From positions 310,001 to 374,000 of the forward strand of contig NZ_JAUDBQ010000002.1 of the NCBI RefSeq assembly GCF_030372105.1: a stretch of 64,000 nucleotides of DNA. Direction: 5' to 3'. The notes below the pieces were generated by a model. The model was not told where the DNA came from and did no database searches. It saw only the letters and a list, made by a program, of their open reading frames with translations. This document shows positions 29,070 to 37,786 of this stretch, piece after piece. This DNA comes from Cellulomonas cellasea (lineage in GTDB: Bacteria; Actinomycetota; Actinomycetes; Actinomycetales; Cellulomonadaceae). The position numbers and the translations under genes were made by a program. Every line of letters starts with the position of its first letter. Positions within the stretch are counted from its first letter, which is position 1.

Positions 29070-30062
29070 TTAGGCGGGCGTCGTCGCGGCGATGGCGTGC
29101 TCGCGCGGCGCACTGCGCGTCGTGCCAGCGAACGTTCGGCGGTAGGCCACGGGGCTGGTGCCCAGCAGACGTGCGAAGTGGTGGCGCAGCACCGCTGCCG
29201 TGCCGAGGCCGCTGCGGCGGGCGACCTCCTCGACGCTGGCGTCGGTCCGCTCAAGCAGCTCCTGTGCGCGCGCCACGCGCTGGCGGGTGACCCAGGCGGC
29301 GGGGGTTGCTCCCGTCTCGGCCCGGAAGCGCCGGGCGAAGGTCCGCTCGGACATGAGCGCGTGGCTGGCGAGCACTGGCACTGAGAGGTCCGCGTCCAGG
29401 CGCTCCTGCATCCAGGCGAGCAGCGGGGCGAGGGTGTCGGCGTCGGGCGGGAGCGGCGTCTCGACGTACTGGGCCTGCCCGCCGTCCCGGTGGGGCGCGA
29501 CCACCATGCGCCGGGCGACGGCTGCCGCTGCGGCTGCGCCGAGCTCACGCCGGACCAGGTGCAGGCATGCGTCGATGCCGGCGGCTGTGCCGGCGCTGGT
29601 GATCACGCGGTCGTCCTCGACGTACAGCACTGCCGGGTCGACCATCGCTGTGGGGTGCCGGTGGGCGAGCTCCTCGGTGTACATCCAGTGGGTGGTGCAG
29701 CGTTTGCCGTCGAGCAGCCCGGCGGCGCCGAGGGCGAAGGCCCCGCTGCACACGCTCAGCACCCAGGCGCCCCGGGCGTGGGCTTCGCGCAGCGCGTCGA
29801 GCACCTGCGGCGGTGGCGTGGACGCGGCGTCGTAGGCGGGCATGACCACCAGGTCGGCGTGCGCCGCAGCCTCTAGGCCGTGCTCGACGACGATGCTCAT
29901 GCCGATCTTGGTGGGCACGACGCCAGGCTCGATCCCGCACACGGTGAGGTCGAAGCATGGGCCGCCGGTGTCGCTGCGGTCGATGCCGAACACTTCGCAC
30001 ACCACGCCCAGCTCGAACGGGGCGACGCCGGGAAGCACGATGGCCGTGACTGTGCGCAGCAT
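29070..30062 (-). CDS. GlxA-family transcriptional regulator (DJ-1/PfpI plus AraC)
   Basis: A 330-residue regulator. An N-terminal DJ-1/PfpI-like domain (VTAIVLPGVAPFELGVVCEV) contains the nucleophile-elbow-like VLSVCSGAFALGAAGLLDG. A C-terminal AraC/XylS DNA-binding domain holds two helix-turn-helix units (SHALMSERTFARRF and RSGLGTAAVLRHHF). The frame is open to 30269, but the family begins at MLRTVTAIVL, so I use the ATG at 30062. Targets are unknown; no obvious operon partner is next to it. Confidence 0.88.
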   Translation of the reverse strand: MLRTVTAIVLPGVAPFELGVVCEVFGIDRSDTGGPCFDLTVCGIEPGVVPTKIGMSIVVEHGLEAAAHADLVVMPAYDAASTPPPQVLDALREAHARGAWVLSVCSGAFALGAAGLLDGKRCTTHWMYTEELAHRHPTAMVDPAVLYVEDDRVITSAGTAAGIDACLHLVRRELGAAAAAAVARRMVVAPHRDGGQAQYVETPLPPDADTLAPLLAWMQERLDADLSVPVLASHALMSERTFARRFRAETGATPAAWVTRQRVARAQELLERTDASVEEVARRSGLGTAAVLRHHFARLLGTSPVAYRRTFAGTTRSAPREHAIAATTPA

Positions 30063-30155
30063 CTTCCCAGTGTCGACCCGCTTTGGCAGGAACTCAACGG
30101 GAACCAGCATTTCCGCCACTGGTGGCAGGATTCTCACGAGTGGAGACTTTCTGCC

Positions 30156-30317
30156 ATGGACATTCTGTGGATCATCCTGGGGCTGGCCGCCCTCATCGCA
30201 TTGCTCGTGGCCCTGGCACAGCAGGTCCGTCGGGATGGGTACGGATCGACGCCTCCGCCCGCCTCCCACGCCTCCACTCCCGCCGTCGACACGACGCGTG
30301 GAACGCCCTACTTCTGA
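30156..30317 (+). CDS. Small single-helix membrane protein
   Basis: A 53-residue protein: MDILWIILGLAALIALLVAL followed by a basic hinge (QQVRRDGYG) and a Pro/Ser/Thr tail. GGAG lies about ten bases upstream of the ATG. It is divergent from the GlxA-type regulator. No family recognised. Confidence 0.55.
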   Translation: MDILWIILGLAALIALLVALAQQVRRDGYGSTPPPASHASTPAVDTTRGTPYF

Positions 30318-30480
30318 CCTGTTCGCCCCGGCGCACCCCGGCGCGCTCCACGATCGTGGTCGCGCCGCGCCCGCAGATCATCCCGTGCGGCAGTGCCCCG
30401 CCTGAGACACTGGGCCCCGGACGCGCGCGTCCCTGGAGCCCGCAGGCGCCAGGTGCGCGCACACGAGATGGGCTGGAGTG

Positions 30481-31086
30481 ATGAGTGTGGGCGAGCAGCC
30501 GCTGCGCCTCGCGGTGGTCGGCGACGAGCTGGCAGCCGGCGTCGGCGACCCGAAGGGCCTCGGATGGGTCGGTCGCGTGACGGCCCGCACCCCCACCGCC
30601 GCGCCGCCGGCCGTCCTCACGCTCGCAGTTCCCGGCGAGACCAGCACCGCGCTCGGCGCCCGCTGGGAGGAGGAGGCCGACCGCCGGTTCGCCTCCGACG
30701 CGGACAACCGCCTCGTCATCGGCCTGGGCCGCGCGGACATCGGCGCCGGGCTGTCACTGGCCCGCAGCCGCCTCAACCTCGCCAACATCCTCGACATCGC
30801 GGAGCAGCGACGCATCCCCGCGTTCGTCGTGGGCCCGCCGCCCGGACGCGCCGCCGACGCGGACCGGCTCGCCGACCTCTCGGCCGCCTACGCCGACGTC
30901 GCGACCCGCCGCCGCGTGCCCTACGTCGACACCTTCACCCCGCTCGCCGCGCACGAGCAGTGGCTCGCCGACATGGCGTCGGGTGACGGCCTGCTCCCCG
31001 GCCAGGCCGGCTACGGCCTGATGGCGTGGCTGGTGCTGCACACCGGCTGGCACACCTGGCTCGGCCTGCCCGACGACACCGTCTGA
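30481..31086 (+). CDS. SGNH-hydrolase-like protein lacking catalytic residues
   Basis: A 201-residue protein with the SGNH/GDSL fold outline: AVVGDELAAG at the position of block I, VIGLGRADIG at block III and SGDGLLPGQAGYGLMAW at block V. The catalytic serine (GDS) is replaced by glutamate, the block III asparagine by alanine and the block V histidine by leucine, so hydrolase activity is unlikely. The start could be this ATG or the GTG at 30487, which has GGAG eight bases upstream. Function unknown. Confidence 0.7.
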   Translation: MSVGEQPLRLAVVGDELAAGVGDPKGLGWVGRVTARTPTAAPPAVLTLAVPGETSTALGARWEEEADRRFASDADNRLVIGLGRADIGAGLSLARSRLNLANILDIAEQRRIPAFVVGPPPGRAADADRLADLSAAYADVATRRRVPYVDTFTPLAAHEQWLADMASGDGLLPGQAGYGLMAWLVLHTGWHTWLGLPDDTV

Positions 31087-31090
31087 GCGC

Positions 31091-31759
31091 TCAGCGCAGC
31101 GTCGACCGGACCGCCGCCAGGGCGCTGTCCAGCACCGTCCGCACTGTCTCGACAGTGAGCGGGCCCACCGCCGCGCGGGCGTCGGCCTGCCGCAGATCGG
31201 CCCGGACGTCGTCACGGAACCGCTGCAGCATGGCCTCGACCTCGACGCGATGGGCATGTGACGCGTGCCGGGCCGACTGCTCGTCCACCCTCGGCCCGTC
31301 AGCCCGGTGATCGTCGCGGCTGGCAGGCCGCTCGGGTGTGGAGGCTCCATCGGGCCGGGGGGCGCTGCTCGCCCTGGCCTCCTGCGCCGCCGCGGCCAGT
31401 TCCGCGCGCAGTCCCGCCATCGAGTCACGCACGTCGGCCCGCACCTGCGCGGCGAGGTCGCGCACTGTTCCGGCCAGGTCCTGCTCGAGCTGCGCGAGCT
31501 CCTCCCGGCGGCGCCCCAACTCCTCACGGCCCGCGTCGGTCAGCGCGTAGGTGCCCTTGCGCCCCTCGTCGGAGCGCGCCACCAGACCCTCGTCCTCGAG
31601 CCGGGCCAGGCGGGGGTAGATGGTGCCCGGGCTCGGCCGGTAGACGCCGCCGAACCGCTCGGAGAGCGCGCGGATGATCTCGTACCCGTGCGCGCTCCCC
31701 TGCTCCAGCAGCGCGAGCAGGTACAGCCGCAGTTGCCCGTGGGCGAACACCGGCGCCAT
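31091..31759 (-). CDS. PadR-family transcriptional regulator
   Basis: A 222-residue regulator. The N-terminal PadR winged helix is clear: LLALLEQGSAHGYEIIRAL, then GTIYPRLARLEDEGLV and a wing with RKGTYALTDAGREEL. The C-terminal half is charged and helical, possibly for dimerisation. The ATG overlaps the stop of the DUF4097 gene (ATGA), so it is second in that operon and probably represses it. Confidence 0.92.
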   Translation of the reverse strand: MAPVFAHGQLRLYLLALLEQGSAHGYEIIRALSERFGGVYRPSPGTIYPRLARLEDEGLVARSDEGRKGTYALTDAGREELGRRREELAQLEQDLAGTVRDLAAQVRADVRDSMAGLRAELAAAAQEARASSAPRPDGASTPERPASRDDHRADGPRVDEQSARHASHAHRVEVEAMLQRFRDDVRADLRQADARAAVGPLTVETVRTVLDSALAAVRSTLR

Positions 31760-32577
31760 CAGTGGCCCTGGGCCGGGCCGCGCAGGACTGTCAGGTGGCC
31801 GGAGACCGTGGAGCAGGAGATGAAGCAGTATCCCTCGGCGGGCAGGTCGACCTTCGTCTGGCTGGGACCCGATCCGGAGTGCTGCCTGCCGTCCACCACG
31901 ACGCGGCCGGTGACGCTGCGCGCCTCGACCCTCAGTCCGCGCTCCTGCGGCAGCCGCACCGTGACGTGGCCGGCGACGGTCGAGGCGGTGAGCGCGCTGG
32001 ACGTCGAGGAGACGTCCAGCGACACGTCGCCCCCGACGGTGTTGGCCACGGCCCGGGTCAGGTCGCCGGAGGCTGTCAGGTCTCCGCTGACGCTGTTGAA
32101 CCGCAGGTCGCCGATGTGGTTGCGGACCACCACGTCACCCGAGACCGAGCGCGCGGTGAGCGCGCCGCGGGTCCGGTCGGTGACCAGGCCGCCGGAGACC
32201 GTCGAGACGGCGGCGTCTTGCTGGACGCCTGCCAGCAGCCCCTCGGCGCCGACGGTGCCGAGCCGGACCGCCACGTCCTGGGGGACGGCGATGTGCACGT
32301 CGACGGAGTCGTTGTCCCCGAAGGTGCGGAACTTGTCGACGAAGGAGTCCCAGCCACCGAGCGTGAAGCTGTACCCGACTTGCAGCTCGCCCTGCGCCAG
32401 AGACACCTCGAGCGGGCGCCCGGCCACTGAGTGCACCTCGACGCGCACCCCGCGGGCGTCGGGGTCGGTGTGGGCCACGACATCGACGCGCCCGCGGACG
32501 ACCTGCACGCGCAGGCGGGCGACGTCGTCGACGTCGATGATCTGGGGGCCGGTGACGACCCAGGACTCGGTGGCCAT
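31759..32577 (-). CDS. DUF4097 beta-repeat protein (bactofilin/adhesin-like)
   Basis: A 272-residue protein made of repeated short beta strands with alternating V/T/S residues (SVSGDVVVRNHIGDLRFNSV, TVGGDVSLDVSSTSSALTAS, and others), typical of DUF4097. I use the ATG at 32577, which has GGAGGAA just upstream, over the longer frame. There is no signal peptide. Paired DUF4097 and PadR genes are common in actinobacteria; the function of the DUF4097 part is unknown. Confidence 0.85.
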   Translation of the reverse strand: MATESWVVTGPQIIDVDDVARLRVQVVRGRVDVVAHTDPDARGVRVEVHSVAGRPLEVSLAQGELQVGYSFTLGGWDSFVDKFRTFGDNDSVDVHIAVPQDVAVRLGTVGAEGLLAGVQQDAAVSTVSGGLVTDRTRGALTARSVSGDVVVRNHIGDLRFNSVSGDLTASGDLTRAVANTVGGDVSLDVSSTSSALTASTVAGHVTVRLPQERGLRVEARSVTGRVVVDGRQHSGSGPSQTKVDLPAEGYCFISCSTVSGHLTVLRGPAQGH

Positions 32578-32599
32578 GACTTCCTCCGGGGGATCGAGA

Positions 32600-32630
32600 T
32601 ATATCGCGTCTTGAGACACGTTATATCGCG
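32600..32630 (-). promoter_or_regulatory. Direct-repeat operator/promoter of the DUF4097-padR operon
   Basis: CGCGATATA occurs twice on the minus strand (32630-32622 and 32608-32600), 22 bases apart or about two helical turns, in an AT-rich island in otherwise GC-rich sequence. It lies directly upstream of the DUF4097 ribosome site. This fits a PadR dimer site overlapping the promoter. Confidence 0.5.
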
Positions 32631-32660
32631 TTCACCCCGGCCCACAAGAGCCCGATCGCG

Positions 32661-33752
32661 TCAGGAGACGAGCAAACCCGCCGCGCGCAGCTCCACCGTG
32701 AGGTCCTGCGGGTTCGTCGCCACCGCGCACGCGTCGTCATACGTGATCGCGTCGTCGCGGATGAGCTGGAGCAGATGCTGGTCGAAGGTCTGCATCTTGT
32801 AGTAGTCGCCCTCGCGGATGAGGTCGAGCAGCGGCGGGTTGTCCATCGGCTCCAAGATCGTCTCGGCCGTGCGCCCCGTGTTGACCATCACCTCGACGGC
32901 CGGTCGGCGGCCATTGCCATCAGCGTTGCGCACCAGCCGCTGCGAGACGATCCCGCGCAGCGCCTGCGCGAGGGCCACCCGCACCTGCTTCTGCTCATGC
33001 GGGGGGAAGAAGTCGACGATGCGGTTGATCGTCTCGGGCGCGTCGATGGTGTGCAGCGTCGAGAGCACCAGGTGGCCCGTCTCCGCCGCCGACAGCGCCG
33101 CGCGCACCGTCTCGACGTCGCGCATCTCCCCCACCAGGATCACGTCCGGGTCCTGGCGCATCGCCGCGCGCAGCGCCACGGCGAAATCGGCGGTGTCCTG
33201 TCGCACCTCGCGCTGCGAGATGATCGACTTCTTGTCCTGGTGGAGCACCTCGATGGGGTCCTCGATGGTCACGATGTTGACCTCGCGCGTGGTGTTGATG
33301 AGGTCCACCATCGACGCCAGCGTCGTCGTCTTGCCCGAGCCCGTGGGCCCGGTCACCAGCACCAGCCCACGCGGCTCCAGGGCCAGATCCCCCACGATCT
33401 CCGGCAGGCCCAAGTCCGCCACGGACTGCGCGCCGACGGAGACCCGCCGGAACACCATCCCGAAGGTGCCGCGCGCCTGGTAGGCGTTGGCGCGGAACCG
33501 GCCGACACCGGGCACCGAGTAGGCGAAGTCCGCCTCATGGGTGCGCCGGAACGAGTCGACCAGATCCTCGGGGAGCACCTCGGAGAGCATCAGCTCGGTG
33601 TCCTTCGGCTTCAGGTCCCGCACCTGCAGCCGGCGCAGGCGCCCATCGACCCGCACGCGGGGCGGCGATCCGACCTTCACATGCAGGTCGGAGCCACCCG
33701 TGCTGGCCAAGGCGTGCAGGAACGGGATGACGGACAGCGGCTGGTCGCTCAC
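32661..33752 (-). CDS. pilT: PilT-type pilus retraction ATPase
   Basis: A 363-residue PilT. It has the N-terminal SDLHVKVGSPPRVRVDGRL, Walker A TGPTGSGKTTTLASM, Asp-box EDPIEVLH, Walker B ILVGEMRDVET, His-box LSTLHTIDAPETI and the PPLLDLIREGDY element before the C-terminus. It would power pilus retraction, but no other type IV pilus gene (pilB, pilC, pilin) is in the window. The Tad cluster has its own ATPase. Confidence 0.93.
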   Translation of the reverse strand: MSDQPLSVIPFLHALASTGGSDLHVKVGSPPRVRVDGRLRRLQVRDLKPKDTELMLSEVLPEDLVDSFRRTHEADFAYSVPGVGRFRANAYQARGTFGMVFRRVSVGAQSVADLGLPEIVGDLALEPRGLVLVTGPTGSGKTTTLASMVDLINTTREVNIVTIEDPIEVLHQDKKSIISQREVRQDTADFAVALRAAMRQDPDVILVGEMRDVETVRAALSAAETGHLVLSTLHTIDAPETINRIVDFFPPHEQKQVRVALAQALRGIVSQRLVRNADGNGRRPAVEVMVNTGRTAETILEPMDNPPLLDLIREGDYYKMQTFDQHLLQLIRDDAITYDDACAVATNPQDLTVELRAAGLLVS

Positions 33753-33883
33753 CCCTCACTCATCGGAGGACAGAGGGCCCGACTTGAGATCCAGCGAGGG
33801 CCCGGCGCCCCGGCGCCGCCAGATGTGGGAGCATGGACCCGAATCCGGCGCGCATCACGGGCGCCAGTACGTGAGGAGATCCC

Positions 33884-33958
33884 ATGAGCAAGCGCGGACG
33901 CAAGCGTCGGGCCCGCAAGGGCAACGCCGCGAACCACGGCAACCGTCCCAACGCCTGA
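33884..33958 (+). CDS. Ribosomal protein bL37 (24 residues)
   Basis: A 24-codon gene reading MSKRGRKRRARKGNAANHGN and then RPNA. This matches the tiny basic protein bL37 seen in mycobacterial 50S structures. A strong site GAGGAGA precedes the ATG, and a terminator hairpin follows 32 bases after the stop. The asparagine at residue 20 replaces the usual lysine (HGKRPN in relatives). Confidence 0.85.
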   Translation: MSKRGRKRRARKGNAANHGNRPNA

Positions 33959-33990
33959 GGCGTTGTGGCCGGAACGTCGGCAGACATGAC

Positions 33991-34021
33991 ACAGGCCCGG
34001 TGCGACTCGCACCGGGCCTGT
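33991..34021. terminator. Bidirectional terminator between bL37 and rsrA
   Basis: A 14-base perfect stem, ACAGGCCCGGTGCG with CGCACCGGGCCTGT, and a 3-base loop, followed by TGTCGTC. It lies between two convergent genes. Confidence 0.85.
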
Positions 34022-34061
34022 TGTCGTCATGCGCCAGCTGGCCGCCCCGCTGGGCGGGCCG

Positions 34062-34379
34062 TCACGGACGGCGCATGCGCAGGAACGTCATCTGCTCTTC
34101 TATACGGACCCGCAGCTCAGTAGGGGCCTCCTCCTGGCAGCACCGACGCACCAGCCGCTTCACCACGACCTCGACGTCGAACTCCTCCAGGCAGGGCCGG
34201 CACTCCTCGAGGTGCGCGCGGACCCGCTGCTGGTCCGGGGCCTCGAGCTCGGAGTCGAGGTACTCGAACAACCGGTCGAGCGCCTCGTCGCAGCCCTCCG
34301 CGCACCCCTCATCGCGCAACTTCAGCGGATCGACCGCCGGCATGACCGGCTCCGACGATGATGGCTCCCACACGCTCAT
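34062..34379 (-). CDS. rsrA: Mycothiol-system zinc anti-sigma factor RsrA
   Basis: A 105-residue ZAS anti-sigma factor. The redox zinc motif HLEECRPC (H-x3-C-x2-C) is near residues 56-63, with [11 protein letters not shown] after it and a further GCAEGCDE cysteine pair near the start. In the family, oxidation of these thiols releases SigR. The start overlaps the sigR stop (ATGA). Confidence 0.93.
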   Translation of the reverse strand: MSVWEPSSSEPVMPAVDPLKLRDEGCAEGCDEALDRLFEYLDSELEAPDQQRVRAHLEECRPCLEEFDVEVVVKRLVRRCCQEEAPTELRVRIEEQMTFLRMRRP

Positions 34380-35002
34380 CGCGTCCCCTTCGGTCCCGTG
34401 GACGACGCGCCGACAAGACCCCGACCGCGGGCGTAGTCGGCCAGCAGGTCACGCAACTGGGCTCGGCCACGATGCAGCCGGGACATCACCGTCCCGATCG
34501 GCGTGCCCATGATCTCGGCGATCTCCTTGTAGGCGAAGCCCTCGACGTCGGCCAGGTACACGGCGATCCGGAAGTCCTCCGGCAGCCGCGCCAGCGCGTC
34601 CTTCACATCCGAGTCCGGCAGGCGGTCCAACGCCTCCGCCTCAGCCGAGCGCAGCCCCGTCGACGTGTGCGACGCGGCCCGGTGGATCTGCCAGTCCTCC
34701 ACGTCCTCAGACGCCGACTGCAAGGGCTCGCGCTGCTTCTTGCGGTAGGTGTTGATGAACGTGTTCGTGAGGATCCGGTACAGCCACGCCTTGAGGTTCG
34801 TGCCGGGGCGGTACTGGTGGAACGCGGCGAACGCCTTCGCGAAGGTCTCCTGCACCAGGTCCTCCGCGTCGGAGGGGTTGCGCGTCATCCGCAGGGCAGC
34901 GCCGTAGAGCTGGTCCAGGTAGACCAGCGCATCCGTCTCGAAACGCGCGTTGCGGGCCGCGTCGCCCTCGGCGTCGGGCGCCCGGTGGGTGTCTTCGCTC
35001 AT
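34376..35002 (-). CDS. sigR: ECF sigma factor SigR/SigH (thiol-oxidative stress)
   Basis: A 208-residue group IV sigma factor. Region 2 reads [20 protein letters not shown] with [20 protein letters not shown], and region 4 reads [20 protein letters not shown] with [15 protein letters not shown]. The adjacent rsrA identifies it as SigR. Translation from the ATG at 35002 matches the usual short form. The frame stays open upstream, and an ATG at 35113 beside a SigR-type promoter could give a 37-residue N-terminal extension like the Streptomyces sigma-R-prime form. Confidence 0.94.
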   Translation of the reverse strand: MSEDTHRAPDAEGDAARNARFETDALVYLDQLYGAALRMTRNPSDAEDLVQETFAKAFAAFHQYRPGTNLKAWLYRILTNTFINTYRKKQREPLQSASEDVEDWQIHRAASHTSTGLRSAEAEALDRLPDSDVKDALARLPEDFRIAVYLADVEGFAYKEIAEIMGTPIGTVMSRLHRGRAQLRDLLADYARGRGLVGASSTGPKGTR

Positions 35003-35122
35003 CACGTCCGAGCCTAGCCCCGCCCGCTGAGACGGGCGCGCAGCCTCCATGAGCGCCATCTCCCCCTGGGGGACGCTCGTCTCGGGTGGCCTGGTGGCGA
35101 GGGCGCAACTCATGTCGGGCAC

Positions 35123-35148
35123 AACACGCCGACGTGCACGGGGATTCC
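35123..35148 (-). promoter_or_regulatory. SigR-type promoter upstream of sigR
   Basis: GGAAT (35148-35144) and GTT (35125-35123) on the minus strand are separated by exactly 18 bases, matching the actinobacterial SigR/SigH consensus GGAAT-N18-GTT. It implies autoregulation of sigR-rsrA. Confidence 0.65.
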
Positions 35149-35186
35149 CGAGGGCGCTGGGACGCCCGTCCGACTAGCGTGCAGGC

Positions 35187-35720
35187 ATGACTGACTCGAC
35201 CTTCGTGAAGTTGCTCCGTGACCAGATCGGGCACGAGTTCGACGCCCATCAGCAGTACGTGGCCATCGCCGTGTGGTTCGACGGGCAGGACCTGCCCCAG
35301 CTCGCGCGCCACTACTACCGACAGGCGCTCGAGGAGCGCAACCACGCGATGATGATCGTGCAGTACCTGCTCGACCGGGACCTGCCCGTCGCGATCCCCG
35401 CCGGGAGCGCTGTCCGCAACGACTTCGACTCCGTGCTCGAGCCCATCACGCTCGCACTGGCCCAGGAGAAGCAGGTCACCGCGCAGATCGAGGCCATCTT
35501 CCGGGCGGCGCGCGAAGAGGGCGACGCCCTCGGCGAGCAGTTCCTGCTGTGGTTCCTCAAGGAGCAGGTCGAGGAGGTCGCCTCCGCGTCGACGCTGCGC
35601 ACCGTCGCCGAGCGCGCCGGGGAGAACCTCTTCGACCTGGAGAACTACGTCGCGCGCGAGCAGATCGGCGACGGCGGCGAGTCCGCCGACGCGCCCGCGG
35701 CGGCCGGCGGCGCCATCTAG
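35187..35720 (+). CDS. Ferritin
   Basis: A 177-residue non-haem ferritin. The ferroxidase residues are in place: a glutamate in DQIGHEFDAHQQYVA, EERNHAMMIVQYLL (E-x-x-H), and later LALAQEKQVTAQ and KEQVEEVAS. It stores iron in a 24-subunit shell. TAGCGT at 35175-35180 lies 6 bases before the ATG, so translation is probably leaderless. It is divergent from sigR; no clear iron-regulator box is seen. Confidence 0.94.
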   Translation: MTDSTFVKLLRDQIGHEFDAHQQYVAIAVWFDGQDLPQLARHYYRQALEERNHAMMIVQYLLDRDLPVAIPAGSAVRNDFDSVLEPITLALAQEKQVTAQIEAIFRAAREEGDALGEQFLLWFLKEQVEEVASASTLRTVAERAGENLFDLENYVAREQIGDGGESADAPAAAGGAI

Positions 35721-35761
35721 CCGGCAGCACCCCACACCCGCCCCACCGACAGGAGGACCCG

Positions 35762-36352
35762 ATGCTGCTCCGCAAGGTCGCCCGCCCGATGTTCGCCACG
35801 TGGTTCGTCAGCGAGGGGCTGGACGCGGTCCGCCACCCCTCCGCGCACACGGCCGTCGCCGCCGGGGCCCTCGCCTCGGCGATAGGCCGCGTGCCGAGGG
35901 GCGCCCTCGGCGGGTCCCTCGACGCGCTGCGCGAGCCCAGCCACCGGCAGATCACCACGCTGGTGCAGGCCCACGGCGTCGCGACGGCGGTCGCGGGCGT
36001 GGCGCTCGCCGCAGGCAAGGCGCCGCGTACTGCGGCCCTCGTCCTCGCGGGGCTCACCGCCCCCCTCGTGGTGGCGAACCTGCCCGACAAGAAGCGCGAG
36101 CCGGTGAGCGCCGACGAGCGGCGGGAGCGGCGCCGCCGGCTCATCCGATCGCTCGCGTTCACCGGTGGCGCGCTGCTCGTCGGGATCGACCACGAGGGGC
36201 GCCCGGGCATCGCCTGGCGGGTCGGGCAGGCGCGCGAGCGCAGGGTCGCGGCAGCCGCCGACGTCGCGGGCTCGGCGAAAGAGCATGCCGCGGCGGCGGT
36301 CCGCACCGTCACGACCACCGCGAAGGACGCGGCCCGCTCGCTGCCGCACTGA
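35762..36352 (+). CDS. DoxX-family membrane protein
   Basis: A 196-residue protein with the DoxX N-terminus (RKVARPMFATWFVSEGLDAV) and several hydrophobic segments (HTAVAAGALASAIG, GVATAVAGVALAAGK, TAALVLAGLTAPLVVANL), then a charged Ala/Arg-rich tail. AGGAGG precedes the ATG. The role is uncertain; some relatives act with thiosulfate- or thiol-oxidation systems. Confidence 0.85.
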   Translation: MLLRKVARPMFATWFVSEGLDAVRHPSAHTAVAAGALASAIGRVPRGALGGSLDALREPSHRQITTLVQAHGVATAVAGVALAAGKAPRTAALVLAGLTAPLVVANLPDKKREPVSADERRERRRRLIRSLAFTGGALLVGIDHEGRPGIAWRVGQARERRVAAAADVAGSAKEHAAAAVRTVTTTAKDAARSLPH

Positions 36353-36441
36353 GCCTTCCGCACAGCGCCCGGCGTGCGGCCCTCGTCGTCGCACGCCGGA
36401 CGCCCGGGCCCGTTCGACGGCGGGCCAGATAGCCTGGGCGC

Positions 36442-37749
36442 ATGACTGCCTCGCACGATCTTGCGCCCGCCGCCGACCCCGTCGACGACGCGTGGGACGC
36501 GCCCACCGCCTCCGGTCCCCTCGACGCGACCGTCGAGGTGCCCGGCTCGAAGTCGCTCACCAACCGGTACCTCGTGCTCGCTGCGCTGGCCGACGGCCCT
36601 GGCCGGCTGCGCGGCGCCCTGCGCTCGCGCGACACGCTGCTGATGGCCCAGGCGCTGCGCGCCCTCGGCGTGCGCATCGAGGACGACGGCCAGGACTGGG
36701 CCGTCGACCCCGCCCAGCTCAGCGGGTCCACCGACGTCGAGTGCGGCCTGGCCGGGACCGTGATGCGCTTCGTCCCGCCGATCGCCGCGCTCGCGAGCGG
36801 CCCGGTGCGGTTCGACGGCGACGCGGGCGCCCGCATGCGTCCCATGGCGCCGGTGCTCGACGCCCTGCGGGCGCTCGGGGTGCGCGTGGACGACCACGGC
36901 GCCCCCGGCTGTCTGCCGTTCACCGTGGTGGGCGAGGGCGCCGTGCAGGGCGGCTACGTGGAGGTCGACGCCTCCGGGTCGAGCCAGTTCGTCTCCGGGC
37001 TGCTGCTCGCTGGCGCGCGATTCCAGCGCGGGCTGACCCTGCGGCACATCGGGGCCACGCTGCCGAGCGTGCCGCACATCGAGATGACCGTCGCGCTGCT
37101 CCGCGACGCCGGGGCCACCGTCGACGACTCGACGCCCGCCGTGTGGCGCGTCGAGCCCGGGCCCATCGCAGCGCGGGATGTGCGCGTCGAGCCCGACCTG
37201 TCGAACGCGGCGCCGTTCCTGTGCGCGGCGCTCGTCGCCGGCGGCGTCGTGCGGGTGCCCGGCTGGCCCGCCTCGACCACGCAGCCCGGCGGGCTGCTGC
37301 CCGGCATCCTCGAGCAGATGGGCGCGCAGACCAGCCTGGACGGCGACGTCCTGACGGTGCGCGGCACAGGCGCCGTGCGCGGTGTCGACCTCGACCTGCA
37401 CGCCGCCGGGGAGATCGCGCCGACCATCGCCGCGCTCGCCGCCCTCGCTGACTCGCCGACCCGGCTGCGGGGCATCGCGCACCTGCGCGGCCACGAGACG
37501 AACCGGCTGGCGGCGCTGACCACGGAGGTCAACCGGCTCGGCGGCCAGGTCGAGGAGACCGAGGACGGCCTGGACATCACCCCGCGTCCCCTGCACAGCG
37601 GCACGGTGCAGACCTACGCCGATCACCGCATGGCCACCGCTGGCGCCCTGCTCGGCCTCGCTGTCCCCGGCGTGCGCGTGCAGGACGTCGCCACCACCTC
37701 GAAGACACTGCCCGACTTCGTCGGGATGTGGGACGGGATGCTCGCATGA
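36442..37749 (+). CDS. aroA: 3-phosphoshikimate 1-carboxyvinyltransferase (EPSP synthase)
   Basis: A 435-residue shikimate-pathway enzyme. Landmarks: [16 protein letters not shown] near residue 35, the [11 protein letters not shown] loop near 105, [15 protein letters not shown] near 250 and [15 protein letters not shown] near 395. TAGCCT sits 6 bases upstream of the ATG, giving a leaderless start. It is followed by rsgA, as in other actinobacteria. Confidence 0.97.
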   Translation: MTASHDLAPAADPVDDAWDAPTASGPLDATVEVPGSKSLTNRYLVLAALADGPGRLRGALRSRDTLLMAQALRALGVRIEDDGQDWAVDPAQLSGSTDVECGLAGTVMRFVPPIAALASGPVRFDGDAGARMRPMAPVLDALRALGVRVDDHGAPGCLPFTVVGEGAVQGGYVEVDASGSSQFVSGLLLAGARFQRGLTLRHIGATLPSVPHIEMTVALLRDAGATVDDSTPAVWRVEPGPIAARDVRVEPDLSNAAPFLCAALVAGGVVRVPGWPASTTQPGGLLPGILEQMGAQTSLDGDVLTVRGTGAVRGVDLDLHAAGEIAPTIAALAALADSPTRLRGIAHLRGHETNRLAALTTEVNRLGGQVEETEDGLDITPRPLHSGTVQTYADHRMATAGALLGLAVPGVRVQDVATTSKTLPDFVGMWDGMLA

Positions 37750-37786
37750 GCGCAGCCTCGACCCCTCCCTGTGGAGGCCGCTGAGC

